The notes beneath the pieces were generated by a model. The model was not told where the DNA came from. It ran no database searches and worked only from the letters and a program-made list of their open reading frames with translations. This document shows, in pieces, positions 22,512 to 33,789 of a stretch of DNA of 64,000 bases; position 1 is the stretch's first letter, and each line of letters begins with the position of its first letter. This DNA comes from Paraspadella gotoi (Eukaryota > Chaetognatha). A program made the translations under genes and the position numbers. The stretch spans positions 26,693,298 through 26,757,297 of the forward strand of contig CM119264.1 of NCBI GenBank assembly GCA_051294375.1, in the 5' to 3' direction.

Positions 22512-23400
22512 CCGGTAACGACGTCGTATCGAGAGAGAGAGATGACGAGCACCGATGAGAGTCAGACGTCGAGTTTACCCCCGTCAACGATAAATCGTTG
22601 TCCGGTGCAGTCATGTGCAGATAGTGTTATGGATCCCAGTTTGGAGATCCGCGACAGTAAAAACACTTCGACCGAGTACGCTTGGCGTCGCGATGCCGGT
22701 TTTAATTTTCTTTTGATGTGCGAATCCGAGAAAATATCAGGCATCACAATGTAACGCAAGCATGACAAAGAAAGAAGAATGAATAATGAAACGTAAACGA
22801 AGAGGTAGATGAATAGAGAAATTGGGACCAGATGAGAGACCATGGAAAGAAAACCGCGTAAAAATAAGACGAAATATAGGGAGAGGCAGAAAAGAATTAG
22901 ATTGAGAGAGAGAGAGGGAGGAAGAACAAAATCGAGATTGATAGAGAAACAGAAGAGAGAGAGAGAGAGAATAAGAGAGGAATTTTTAGAGAAACGCACT
23001 TAGCTGACAAACGAGTAGTCCTGAGAATTCAAGAGAGTAAAGAAGAGAAAAAAGCGGAAATCGATGAATTCGCAGAGAGAAGAGAACTGTGAAGAGGAGA
23101 GAAAGATAAGTAAGAAGTTATGACATGAATAATTGATAAGAATGTTTACTGTAAAATCATTAAATGTAAGTATATGAATACATATAAAGATTTTAACTTG
23201 ATATTGTTTATAAAGAAAAAGTCGTTATCATTTTAGATGTGATCACAACTCGCTATATTTTTTTTTTATTTATTTAAATATGTATTTCCTCATTGTATTA
23301 CTAATGTACTTCATATAAATTACGACATTTATTAGAAGGAGCATGTCATCTGGATCTTCCTTTCCTACTTTTTTAATCTTAAAAGCAATAAATGAAATAA
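21840..23400. other. AT-rich, T-rich and GA-rich non-coding DNA
   Basis: 21840-21960 is AT-rich. 21960-22320 is a T-rich tract of words such as CATTTCCTTT. 22455-22545 is a GA array with breaks, and 22740-23110 is purine-rich. 23110-23400 is AT-rich. No gene is supported. A TTCTC-rich frame on the minus strand follows the purine strand asymmetry. Confidence 0.6.
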
Positions 23401-23404
23401 GAAA

Positions 23405-23760
23405 AACAAAAAGTTGATTTCGCGTGGTAGAGAGGTGTCCACACTGGCCAAACTACGTGATGCGAGAGGAAAGTAGCGGACGCAGACGTTACAACGGACC
23501 GACAATGATCGCTTGAGCAGCAGAGAAACACCTCGTAAGAGATTTTGTCGCTCAGATCCTTTGATGTCGCCCGAATATTCCCTGCAACTCTTGCTCTATC
23601 AGGGTCATCACTTTCTGTCGAGTTGGCAAGCAAACTTGGACTTGGGACGGTGCTCACAGTGGAAGACCCTGTGCACCTGATACTAGGGTCATCAATGAAA
23701 CGAGAATGCACGGTACTAGGAAACTCATTATCCTCATTCTATTCGGATCACTAAAAATAA
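23405..23760. other. Unique sequence sharing a 20-bp start with 21.2 kb
   Basis: The stretch begins AAAAAGTTGATTTCGCGTGG and has balanced composition. The minus strand carries a 110-aa frame (23711-23379) and the plus strand a 69-aa frame; neither shows a recognisable motif, signal peptide or splice context. A remnant of a dispersed repeat is possible, given the shared left end. Confidence 0.35.
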
Positions 23761-25500
23761 GTGACACAAATATAACCTCCTTTCGTATTATCTCTAATAA
23801 ATCTCTCATCTCCATCTCACTTTTATTCAACCGAGGAATATGAAAGCGAGTTTTCCGAACGATGACTTCGAAGTGAAGTCAAACGGAATCATCACACTCC
23901 CTATCTCTCCTAATCTATCTTTCTCACGCTCATCTTTTCAATCCCTACTGTTCAAACCTCCTCTCTCCTTCTCCCCTCCTCCTCCTCTCTTTCTCTCGTC
24001 TCCTTCTCCTCACTCCTCTTCGTCCTCTCTCCATCACCTCTATCACGTCGCTCTTCTGCTCTCTTCTCTTTCTCTCCTCTCATCTCNNNNNNNNNNNNNN
24101 NNNNNNNNNNNTCTTGCCTAATGGAAGAAGTTCTCCTCCCGCGAATTTCCACGCATAACAAACGAAAACTGTATCCATGGCAACGGAAATTGTATCCGTG
24201 TCAANNNNNNNNNNNNNNNNNNNNNNNNNNNNNNNNNNNNNNNNNNNNNNNNNNNNNNNNNNNNNNNNNNNNNNNNNNNNNNNNNNNNNNNNNNNNNNNN
24301 NNNNNNNNNNNNNNNNNNNNNNNNNNNNNNNNNNNNNNNNNNNNNNNNNNNNNNNNNNNNNNNNNNNNNNNNNNNNNNNNNNNNNNNNNNNNNNNNNNNN
24401 NNNNNNNNNNNNNNNNNNNNNNNNNNNNNNNNNNNNNNNNNNNNNNNNNNNNNNNNNNNNNNNNNNNNNCTCTCTCTCTATTTCAAACTCTCACTCTCTC
24501 TCTCCACGGTGGGGTTGATTTGTGGTTAGCGCTCGCAGCGGCGAACGCGTTAACAAAAACAAGTGATCAATGAGGGGTTTTTTCGCAGGCCGATTTTTTT
24601 CTCCCAAAATCTCCCAGGAAACATTAACCGAAAGTCGAGGTGGTGAATTTCACTCTCTCTCTCTNNNNNNNNNNNNNNNNNNNNNNNNNNNNNNNNNNNN
24701 NNNNNNNNNNNNNNNNNNNNNNNNNNNNNNNNNNNNNNNNNNNNNNNNNNNNNNNNNNNNNNNNNNNNNNNNNNNNNNNNNNNNNNNNNNNNNNNNNNNN
24801 NNNNNNNNNNNNNNNNNNNNNNNNNNNNNNNNNNNNNNNNNNNNNNNNNNNNNNTCTCTCTCTCTCTCTCTCTTTCCCCTTCAAAAAAGTTGCATTATCC
24901 AAATATCGAACTTTTAGTTTTTCTCGAACTCAGTCGAGCAGAAATCAATATTTCATTGTTTTTCTTTATATTTTCTCGTTGTTTTTCTTCGTATCATTTG
25001 TTTCTCGCTTTTCTCCTCTTACTGCTGTCGTTTTTCTCCCCTTACGCTTTTCTTTTTGTTATTTGTTTCAGAGTCATGATTTTGGCAGAAGATTTAGTAG
25101 TTAATAGTTTGATTTGGTCTTTTCATGCCAATAATATAAAAGGAAAACAAATTATTTCTGGAAGTAACATAATATTTATATTTAAATAAGCACTGATCTT
25201 CAGAGACTTCTGTCTCCCTCAAAGGTGCATAACAAATTAACACAAAATTTTTCTTTTTTCTTTTCCTCTTTTTTTATTACTGCTTTTATTTTCTGTTTCT
25301 TCTGAATTTGAAATAAATTAATATAAATTTATGTAATACTAAACTTTAACTTTTTCCTAACACACCTGTACTTCACTCAATCTCCTTTACTTCTCTAAAA
25401 TTTCCTCCTTTACTTCTCTAACACAACGCCCAAACCTCTCTTAATCCTTTTCTAAAATCCTTGGCCCCCAAAACTCCGGTACTCTGCTTGAGATGGCGTC
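23761..25500. repeat. TC-rich, gap-broken DNA with X-box-like site
   Basis: The gaps are 24087-24111 (25 N), 24205-24469 and 24665-24854, all within or beside TC arrays. At 24172-24186 the text CCATGGCAACGG matches half of the RFX X-box consensus, and a degenerate repeat of the same phrase follows about 17 bp later before the gap. At 24513-24540 GGTTAGCGCTCGCAGC resembles a tRNA A-box region, but no B box follows. No gene is supported. Confidence 0.5.
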
Positions 25501-26980
25501 TATAGAAAATCGAATCGAAGCCTCAGGCTTTTTTNNNNNNNNNNNNNNNNNNNNNNNNNNNNNNNNNNNNNNNNNNNNNNNNNNNNNNNNNNNNNNNNNN
25601 NNNNNNNNNNNNNNNNNNNNNNNNNNNNNNNNNNNNNNNNNNNNNNNNNNNNNNNNNNNNNNNNNNNNNNNNNNNNNNNNNNNNNNNNNNNNNNNNNNNN
25701 NNNNNNNNNNNNNNNNNNNNNNNNNNNNNNNNNNNNNNNNNNNNNNNNNNNNNNNNNNNNNNNNNNNNNNNNNNNNNNNNNAGAGAGAGAGAGAGAGAGA
25801 GAGAGTAAATCAGATAACATTCTGTAATAAGAGAGGAGAAAATGAACCACTTTGAATTTGTACTCGAAGAATTAAGGACCTTGACATTTTTTTCTTTCTG
25901 CCAGTTTTATCCTCCAATCGATCGCCCCACTTTTTTTATTTCCTTCCTGGGTCCCTTTAAAAGTCTTTCCTCTTCTCCCCNNNNNNNNNNNNNNNNNNNN
26001 NNNNNNNNNNNNNNNNNNNNNNNNNNNNNNNNNNNNNNNNNNNNNNNNNNNNNNNNNNNNNNNNNNNNNNNNNNNNNNNNNNNNNNNNNNNNNNNNNNNN
26101 NNNNNNNNNNNNNNNNNNNNNNNNNNNNNNNNNNNNNNNNNNNNNNNNNNNNNNNNNNNNNNNNNNNNNNNNNNNNNNNNNNNNNNNNNNNNNNNNNNNN
26201 NNNNGGTCCGCGTCGAAAGCGAGATCCAATTTCAAACCGGATTTTGTTTTTCAACTTAATCGCCAAGTTTGTTATTTTAGTTTTAATTTTACTTTTATTT
26301 TAATACGCTTTTAAATTTTCTATTTCTGAAATTCCATCTTTATGGGCCGAAGGTGATGGCCAGTGGCAACGAGGCGATTTTTTTGGGGGGAGGGGCAATT
26401 GAGTGAAATGGTAAAGAGAATTTTCGATCGTGATTGTGAAATTGGATAGAGACTCACGAAATGACTTTCGAAAGGTGTTACTAAGAAAACAAACGTTAAC
26501 TAATCACAATAAAACTCTAATTAAACATAGTACAGTTGCAGAATAAAGAAACGAAGCCCGCATTTTAAACTCCCACGTAAAATTACTTAATAAAAGTGAC
26601 CCAAAGGAAAATTATTTAAATCCCTACTATAAAGAAAGCTATAGTTAGGCTTGCCTCGGGCGCAGCGGAGGAAGTTTCNNNNNNNNNNNNNNNNNNNNNN
26701 NNNNNNNNNNNNNNNNNNNNNNNNNNNNNNNNNNNNNNNNNNNNNNNNNNNNNNNNNNNNNNNNNNNNNNNNNNNNNNNNNNNNNNNNNNNNNNNNNNNN
26801 NNNNNNNNNNNNNNNNNNNNNNNNNNNNNNNNNNNNNNNNNNNNNNNNNNNNNNNNNNNNNNNNNNNNNNNNNNNNNNNNNNNNNNNNNNNNNNNNTAGT
26901 GGTCAAGTTAAGTGTGTTGAGTTCCTCCCGGAATCGAGTCCCATCTATTTTTATGTCTCCTTTGGAATTTATTCTCATTA
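25501..26980. other. Gap-broken non-coding DNA
   Basis: The gaps are 25535-25781, 25981-26204 and 26679-26896. A GA array lies at 25782-25805. 26270-26640 is unique AT-rich sequence without an open frame. On the minus strand, 26940-26918 reads GACTCGATTCCGGGAGG, similar to a tRNA-type B box, but the partner region is lost in the gap. Confidence 0.5.
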
Positions 26981-27000
26981 GTTTCTCGTCGCCCTTCTCC

Positions 27001-27165
27001 CTTTTTCTCTTTCAAAGGTCCTTTTCCTTTTATCTTTTCCTTCTATATCATCCTCCTTTCCTTTTCCTCTTTTAAAGATCCTTTTCCTTTTATCTTTTCC
27101 TTCTATATCATTCTCCTTTTTTCTCTTCTCCTTTTCTTTTAATAAAGACCTTTTATGTTTAACCA
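27001..27165 (+). repeat. 60-bp pyrimidine-rich tandem repeat
   Basis: 27001-27060 and 27061-27120 match closely at an exact 60-bp period, sharing AAAGRTCC, TTTTATC and TTCTATATCAT. A third, eroded copy runs to about 27160. The unit is C/T-rich. The minus-strand reading, Lys-Arg-Glu repeats, is a shadow of the repeat. Confidence 0.85.
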
Positions 27166-28015
27166 TTTTCCTTTCTTATCTTTTCCTTTATTTCTTTTAT
27201 TTTTTCATTTCCTTTCACATTTTCCCTTCTTTGTCTCATTTTTCATATTTCTTCAAACTCGAAATTTTATCGCTTCTTGTTTTCCTTTCTCTTTTTTTGA
27301 GTTACAATCATTGTAAAAATTGTTTTTTTCTTCCGTCTGCCTCCCATATTTTTTTTCAATCTCAACACGAAATATGTTCCGGGNNNNNNNNNNNNNNNNN
27401 NNNNNNNNNNNNNNNNNNNNNNNNNNNNNNNNNNNNNNNNNNNNNNNNNNNNNNNNNNNNNNNNNNNNNNNNNNNNNNNNNNNNNNNNNNNNNNNNNNNN
27501 NNNNNNNNNNNNNNNNNNNNNNNNNNNNNNNNNNNNNNNNNNNNNNNNNNNNNNNNNNNNNNNNNNNNNNNNNNNNNNNNNNNNNNNNNNNNNNNNNNNN
27601 ACCGCCTCGCCGCGCCGCCACGCGGGCGACAAAGAAACTCTTAGTTTTTTGTTTCGTTCGTCGCGGAGAAAAGTCGATGAAAAAGACGCCGAACGTAACG
27701 CGTCCAAAATAGCGGTGATGATGATAATGATTATTATTGATGAAGATGATGATGATGATGATGATTTTGATGATGATGTTGATGATGATGATGATGATAA
27801 TGATGATGATGATGATGATGGTGATGATGATCATGATGATGATGACGGTGATTTTGAAGATGGCAAATGATGATATATTAAGTCCTATAATGTATAATAT
27901 GACAGGTCTCTCTTTCCGCCAAACGATTTCAAACCTCGTCTGCTTTTTACGTTGTTGCGTCACAAACACACGTCATTCGCAGACTTAAAATCTTTGCTTT
28001 TCAATTCTTTTCTTA
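27166..28015. repeat. 217-N gap and long GAT array
   Basis: A T-rich lead-in (27166-27383) is followed by the gap 27384-27600. A GAT array with AAT, GTT and GGT interruptions runs 27716-27861. The flanks contain CpG-rich GCCGCC text (27601-27620). Poly-Asp and poly-Met readings here are artefacts. Confidence 0.8.
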
Positions 28016-28128
28016 TTTTTTCTTTTCTTTTCTTTTCTTTTCTTTTCTTTTCTTTTCTTTTCTTTTCTTTTCTTTTCTTTTCTTTTCTTTTCTTTTCTTT
28101 TCTTTTCTTTTCTTTTCTTTTCTTTTCT
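28016..28128 (+). repeat. CTTTT pentanucleotide array
   Basis: About 22 nearly perfect TTCTT/CTTTT units. A second array of the same motif lies at 39951-40044. Both are followed by CpG-rich text and both have C/T only on the plus strand. Confidence 0.9.
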
Positions 28129-28184
28129 ATCGCGCGATTTTTTTTTTGTTTTTGTTTTTGTTTTTGCCACGAAGGTTAAAGGAT

Positions 28185-28475
28185 GACGCCGCCGCGCCGC
28201 CGCCGCCGCCGCCGCTGCCACACTCCGTCGTCGTCGTCTTTGTCCTCGTCTATGTCTCAGTTGTCTTAGTCGTCCTCGTCATGTGTGTCTTTGACATCGC
28301 CGTTCCTTTCTCCTTTCCGGCGTTTTTAATCCGTTTCCGGATTCCGGTTTCCGACAGAGGTCGCTCGAGTAGAACCAGCCAATGTTACTGAGGTGACATT
28401 AGTCAATTGTTTAAAACTAATTCTTATCTTTTGTTTATTTTTTTTCTTTTCTGCTCTCAACGATTGACTTCGATT
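28185..28475 (+). promoter_or_regulatory. CpG-rich stretch ending in a splice donor
   Basis: 28185-28290 is GCC- and GTC-rich. A CCAAT box lies at about 28379. At 28466-28475 the text reads AACAG followed by GTAAGT, a near-perfect donor. Upstream are a T-rich tract (28424-28447) and GATTAAC, which could serve as a branch point, so CAG plus GTAAGT here also fits a recursive splice site inside a long intron. A non-coding first exon is the alternative. No coding frame ends at the donor. Confidence 0.35.
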
Positions 28476-29180
28476 AACAGGTAAGTCAAATGGTCATGAT
28501 ATTAATTATTATTAAAATTAAATTAATTATTAAAATTATTGTATTGATATTTTCTGATAATCATCTACTCATTTATTTTATTATCTATTAATCATATATC
28601 TATTAATTTGAAACGATTATTTCGCGTCATCCCACTAAATTTTAAGAAATCATTTTCATCGCCACTTGCTTGCAACTTTATTGCTTTCCTTTCTTCTGCT
28701 TGTACTTCGTGGAAGCGCAAATCGATTTTCTTTCTTTATTTCTTCCTAATTAATATGTTTTTTATTATTTCTATTTTATTTTCTATTTGTTTTTTTTCTT
28801 TCGTTAATCAATACGACTTTCATCTATATTTTTTCAATAATTTTACACTCTTCACGAAAAAAAATCATTATCCTTTGTCACAATGACATTGCGGGAGCTC
28901 AATATTTTTATAAGATCTTGCACAACAAAAAAATACTTACGAAATTTATCATTTAAAAGAATATCAATTATTGTCTTTTATCGAAACCTAATGGTTAAAT
29001 AGTAAAATATGTTTAAAAACGCTTCAACAATACAAATGAACCATGAAGGTTTTTCTTTAAAAATAGTTAATTTGAAACTACCGGTAATTACAGTCAAATT
29101 GTAAAAAATCAAAGAACTAAAAACAGTTGGTCTTAGATTTTTTCCTGTCGAACATAAATTTCAAACTCGACTCGTTTTCC
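28476..29180. other. AT-rich non-coding DNA
   Basis: No gene, no repeat array and no strong motif seen. The region is dominated by ATTATT and TTTCTT words. Confidence 0.6.
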
Positions 29181-29182
29181 CC

Positions 29183-29485
29183 TCATATATATACTTGATT
29201 GGCAGGGCGAATGAGGAGTTAGGGAATTTGCAGGGTGGTGCTTATAATTCGAGCCTCTGTGTATATATACTTGATTGGCAGGGCGAATGAGAGTTAGGGA
29301 ATTTTGCAGGGTGGTGCTTATAATTCGAGCCTCTGTGTATATATACTGATGGCAGGCGAATGAGGAGTTAGGGAATTTTGCAGGGTGTGCTTATAATTCG
29401 AGCCTCTGTGTATATATACTTGATTGGCAGGGCAATGAGGAGTTAGGGAATTTTGCAGGGTGGTGCTTATAATTCGAGCTCTGTG
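29183..29485 (+). repeat. 76-bp minisatellite, four copies
   Basis: The unit runs from TATATATACTTGATTGGCAG through GAGTTAGGGAATTTTGCAGG to TTATAATTCGAGCCTCTGTG. The TATATATAC landmark recurs with spacings of 76, 76 and 73 bp. Copies differ by single-base losses. Each unit has an ATTGG (reverse CCAAT) beside a TATATA run, so the array repeats a CCAAT/TATA pair four times. It ends sharply at about 29485, followed by unique CCACCACACC text. Confidence 0.9.
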
Positions 29486-29975
29486 AACCGCCACCACACC
29501 AAACCGTGACCACGTGGGTTCTTTTCCTCTCAACCGAACAAACTAGGACCAAGAAAGATTCGTTTGTTCTTGGTCCCATGAAAAATCTAATCCAGTGAAG
29601 GAGGACGAAAGAGAGAAACCGGGCGAAGGAAAAACATTGCCGATAATGACAACCTTTATCGAGAGAGCGAGCGAGATATCAAAAAAAGCTCTCATGCTCT
29701 CTTCTCTCGAATCTGCTCGTCTCTTTCCTCTCGTCTCTCTCAGTCTCTGCTCTCTCTCCTCTTCTCTCTCTCTCTCTCTGGGATTCATTCCCTTTTTCTG
29801 GTTCATCCAAAATCTTCATTAAAAGTCAAACAAGGCGTACGCGGCTCTCTGCGCAAGAAAAAATATAAATTAATCACCGGCATCCCCGAAAAAAAAAAGA
29901 AATTTTTAAATCGACGGCGCGACCGCAGAGAAAGAGAGAGAGAGAGAGAGAGTAGAGAGATAGAGAGAGAGAGAG

Positions 29976-30026
<51 letters not shown>

Positions 30027-30330
30027 GCTCCCTCGACATCTCTTAACTTCGTCTGGGATCGAATTTCTGGTGAAAAAAAAAAACTTTGAAAAAAAAAAAA
30101 AATTTCGTCCTCGAATTTTCTTCTCTCGTTTTTTTCTTTCTTTCTCGTCTTTCTTTTTGTTCTTCTTTTTGTTCTTCTTTTTGTTCTTCTTTTTGTTCTT
30201 ATTTTTGTTCTTCTTCTCTCCCCTCTCTGTTTAGCCTGTCGTCGTCGTCGTCAACGCATCGTAAATATCGTCCTTCGTTACTGTCAACACATCATTACAT
30301 TCAGTACATTAACGTCAGGGATCGATAATC
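29486..30330. repeat. TC array, GA array and 12-bp repeat
   Basis: TTGGTCC/GGACCAA words occur at 29549-29576, forming an inverted pair around AAGAAAGATTCG. A TC array (29745-29780) and a longer GA array (29930-30024) face each other about 150 bp apart. A 12-bp GTTCTTCTTTTT repeat of about five copies runs 30155-30215. No gene is supported. Confidence 0.7.
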
Positions 30331-31850
30331 ACGTCAGAATTTCGATTTCACACTTTTTCTCCTCGTCTCTATCGCTAATTCTTTATTTCACACTTATCTT
30401 AAATAATTTTCTCTTCGAATCTAACTCAATTAAAAATATTTTCATTTGACAAACTCCTCTCATTTTATTTCCTTTTTCTTTTTCCTTTCTCCTTATACTT
30501 TCCCTGTTCCCACGTTAATTTTCCTTCTTCCAATTCTATCTCTTACCCCACATCCCTATTTCCTTTTTCCTCTTTCTTCGATCCACAATGAAAACCCCCA
30601 ATTTGCCTAAACCCCCCCACACAACCTCCATTACCCACTCCTCCCCCTTCACATGAGATTCGCCTCAGTTTTCGTCTTAATACTCATAACAGATTCTTAT
30701 TTGTTTTCGTCTTGAGTCGAAGAGACGAGACGCATCCTGAATCTTCGATCATGAATTTGTTATCCTGAATTTTCTATCCTGAATATACGATTTTCTATCC
30801 TGAGAAACCTGAATCTATTCTTTGTGAAAGTTGAGTATTACATCTTGAATCGGAACGGGTTGGAGCCTAATCCCGATTTTTACATAAGTTGCATTCTTTG
30901 ATTACAGCTGACTTGATAACCTGTTTTAAGACGTCGTCACCGAACTCTTTTGGTTGTTTTTTTTTGTTGAGAACACTAGTATATTTTTGCAAACATACTC
31001 TGCATTGGGTGTGAATTTGTCGCTAGACTGTCACGCCCCTTGAGGGAACCGTGATCCTCCCTAACTCGCCTCCTTACCTCAACCTCACCAACCCCCATTC
31101 AACATTCGCCTTCACGAATCTTTAAAAACCCGGATGCAACTTGACAACCGGACGTATCATATCGTATCGTACCGTCTAATTACAAGTTGTAATCGTTTCC
31201 ATTAAGGTTTAATTTCTTTTATTACAGGTTATAGGAAACTTAATGTTCTGTGGCAGGTCCTGAGAAACCACTGCCCTTCTCCAGCCTTATTCACGACACA
31301 TTTTCCCTCTCGAGTCCGTCCGCCTTTTCCGTCCGATAATATATCGGTAAATAAGCTTATGTTGAGAGATGAAAGAGACGGATCAAAAAAGTAAACAAAG
31401 GAGCATCGGCCTCGCGACCGTAATACCGATTTTCGATAGAAGAAAGAAAGAGTAAAAAAGTGATTCTCCGTTTGCTTTTTTTTTTCCGTCGGCGACATGG
31501 AATCGCTTTTCTTAGAAATGATATGAATAAATGCGAATCTACGGATCAACATCCGCCAAAGATCGCAAAATCAGCTCAATTCGAAAACATTCGGTAAAAC
31601 GTGTCGTCCTATATTCGAAACAGGACCTTACGTATTACGTTCTCAGTTATTCTCTGAATCATAGAAATTGTCTTCTTACTCGCTCATGGTAATTCTTGAA
31701 CCCTTTTCTTAGTCTAAAAAACTTTTTATTTTTCCAATCTGTTTTTCTCTTTCCTTCCACAATTTCCTACCAGGAATTTTGAGTTGGTTTCTCACCCGAG
31801 TACGCCGGTTCCGCCTCCCGCGGCCACCGTCTTCTTTTCCAAACCGCCCC
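30331..31850. other. Unique non-coding DNA with TATCCTGAAT repeats
   Basis: Around 30732-30815 the word ATCCTGAAT recurs four times at 15-28-bp spacing, giving a short degenerate repeat. 31029 starts TGTCACGCCCC, reminiscent of an LTR 5' end, but no matching 3' end was found. 31080-31110 is C/A-rich. The minus-strand 107-aa frame ending at 31229 shows no domain I recognise. Confidence 0.5.
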
Positions 31851-33270
31851 CCCCCTCCCCCAACCCTAAAACTTATTTTTTTTCCAGTTAAATAACTAAT
31901 TATGAACTACAAAAACTACAAATGCTTATGATTCAATTATTTTATATTCAAACCAGAAACGTGACCTCTATTTTGTCCACTTTATGCAGCCGGTCTGACA
32001 AAGCAACATTCAGCCGACACTAGTATTTTTTTTTGTTATCAAATCATATCCATCTTCAATTTATTATTATATACATACAACTATATATACAACCCCAATT
32101 CCCAAAACTCTTCCTACCCAACATATCCTCTTTGGAAATCTCCTAATTAATTAAGAATCAGAACCGAATCGACACAGAAATTCTTGACCTTCCACCCCCC
32201 CCCCCCAGTTCTCTCACCTCCCTTCCCTCCATCCAACCACTCTGCTATCCAACCCCTCTATCCAACCTCCTCTCTCCTCGCCGTCGGCTTCTTCCCTCTC
32301 CTATTTCTCGTTTTCACTTCCTTATCAAAATTTCCTTTCTTATCGACGAAAAGGAGAGAGATTGTTTGCATCGTATCAGTAAGCGTCAGAGTAGCCGAGG
32401 GACGATGGGGGGGGGTAGAAGATTTGGGACTCGGGGGATTCGGTGTGGGGATTGCGGTAAAAGAATCGGCGGGATCATAGATCGAGATTATCGGACGGAT
32501 GAGGATTAGTCTGGATTGAGGGGATTGGTGGTAAAAGAATCGCGGGATTGGGGAAGTTCGAAGGAAATTTGGGGGATTTGGGTAAAAGAATTGCGGGGGA
32601 TAGGGATCAGGGATTGGGGTCAAAGAATCGGTTGAAGAGGGGGAGCCAGTGATCAAAGTCAAAAGTGAGATGAGGAAAGAAGAGAAATTGAATGAAATTA
32701 GAAATTTGGTGAATAACCAGGTTGTGGCAAGTAGATGAGATGGAGGAGAATATGGCAAAATAAGGGAAGGGCAGATGGCAAAAGGAGAAGAAGGGAGATG
32801 GCAAAATTTGAAAACGGAGTCCAATTGGCGGAGGATTTTCTTTTTTCTTTTTTATTATTGAATTAAAACTAAAAAAAAAAAAATCGGACATTGTTAAAAT
32901 CGGTCGTTTTCTCTCTTTCTCTCGCGAGGTTTGTTTAAGGTCGGGTTACATCTGACGTTCGTTTTACTTTCGTCTTAACTCATCCGCCCCTCGGTCGGAG
33001 ATCAACCACTCACCTCCCCTCACCCAACCGCTCACCGACCTTCACTCTTCACTCCCTCACCCAAGTTATTAAAAGAAATTCGCTCAAGAAATAAGTTGGT
33101 TTTTTTTTTCATCCGTCTCTCTCGACTTCTCTTTATTTTTTTTTTCTTTAGTATATATATTTTTTTATATTTTCCGCGTTATTCGATTATGTTTTTTTTG
33201 GAAAAAAACATTATTACTTCAACTCCTTTTTTGTGGCTTATTTATTTTATGCGAAAATTATTCCGCGATG
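31851..33270. repeat. C-rich runs and degenerate GGTAAAAGAATCG repeats
   Basis: Homopolymeric C runs lie at about 31847 and 32193. The motif GGTAAAAGAATCGCGGG or a variant recurs at 32456, 32530, 32581 and 32618 within a G-rich stretch (32400-32640). The 188-aa minus-strand frame (32824-32258) passes through this repeat, is Pro/Ser/Leu-rich and lacks any domain. I do not call it a gene. Confidence 0.5.
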
Positions 33271-33284
33271 AAGACGTCGTAACT

Positions 33285-33355
33285 GTCGTCGTCGTCGTCG
33301 TCGTCGTCGTCCACGACCTTGTCATCGTCGTCGTCGTCGTCGTCGTCATCATTTC
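33285..33355 (+). repeat. GTC arrays
   Basis: Two GTC/CGT runs (about 33287-33312 and 33328-33349) are split by CCACGACCTTGTC. They belong to the class of CGT arrays found throughout the window. Confidence 0.85.
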
Positions 33356-33732
33356 TTCAATTGCCAAAATCATAGAGAATTTTCAAACAGAAAACATAAT
33401 TTAGGAAACTAAATAGAAATTATCGACGCAATTCGTTCGAGTTTAAAAGAGAATGGGATTTCGCGTTGAGGAATTAAACTTAAAACTCATTAGTTTCGTG
33501 TGGAATTTTGTCACATTTAAGAATTTTGCAAAATTGAGGTCTCGACACTATTGCTACATTAGAAATACAGTGGAAATAATGATAGCTTTGGAATACTGTT
33601 GAAATAATTATTATTGATTTCACCTTCTTTTTATCAAATTTAGTTTCCTCGTATAAAAGCGTATAAATCGAATGAAATTGCAGTCATCGTCTTCTCTCGA
33701 CGATCTTAAGAAATATTGTTAAGGATTTTTGA

Positions 33733-33783
33733 TAAAGGATTAAGGATTAAGGATTAAGGATTAAGGATTAAGGATTAAGGATT
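33733..33783 (+). repeat. GGATTAA heptanucleotide array
   Basis: About seven perfect GGATTAA units. The complement is TTAATCC. It resembles but does not equal the arthropod telomere repeat TTAGG. It is the only 7-bp array of this kind in the window and is flanked by AT-rich sequence. Confidence 0.9.
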
Positions 33784-33789
33784 TGTGAT

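Noticed and set aside
23379-23711. 110-aa minus-strand frame in unique DNA
   Set aside because: The composition is acceptable, but there is no start context, splice site or recognisable motif. It is kept as part of an unclassified stretch rather than called as a gene.
24513-24545. tRNA-derived element at GGTTAGCGCTCGCAGC
   Set aside because: An A-box-like phrase is present but no B box follows within 60 bp.
29183-29485. Possible CRISPR array because of four regular repeats
   Set aside because: The whole 76-bp unit is repeated, spacers included, and the genome is eukaryotic. This is a minisatellite.
31029-31260. LTR start at TGTCACGCCCC
   Set aside because: No matching ACA terminus with a target duplication, no second copy and no internal retroviral-type frame were found.
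32258-32824. 188-aa minus-strand frame, Pro/Ser/Leu-rich
   Set aside because: It lies on the complement of a G-rich degenerate repeat (GGTAAAAGAATCG). No signal peptide, domain or splice context was seen.
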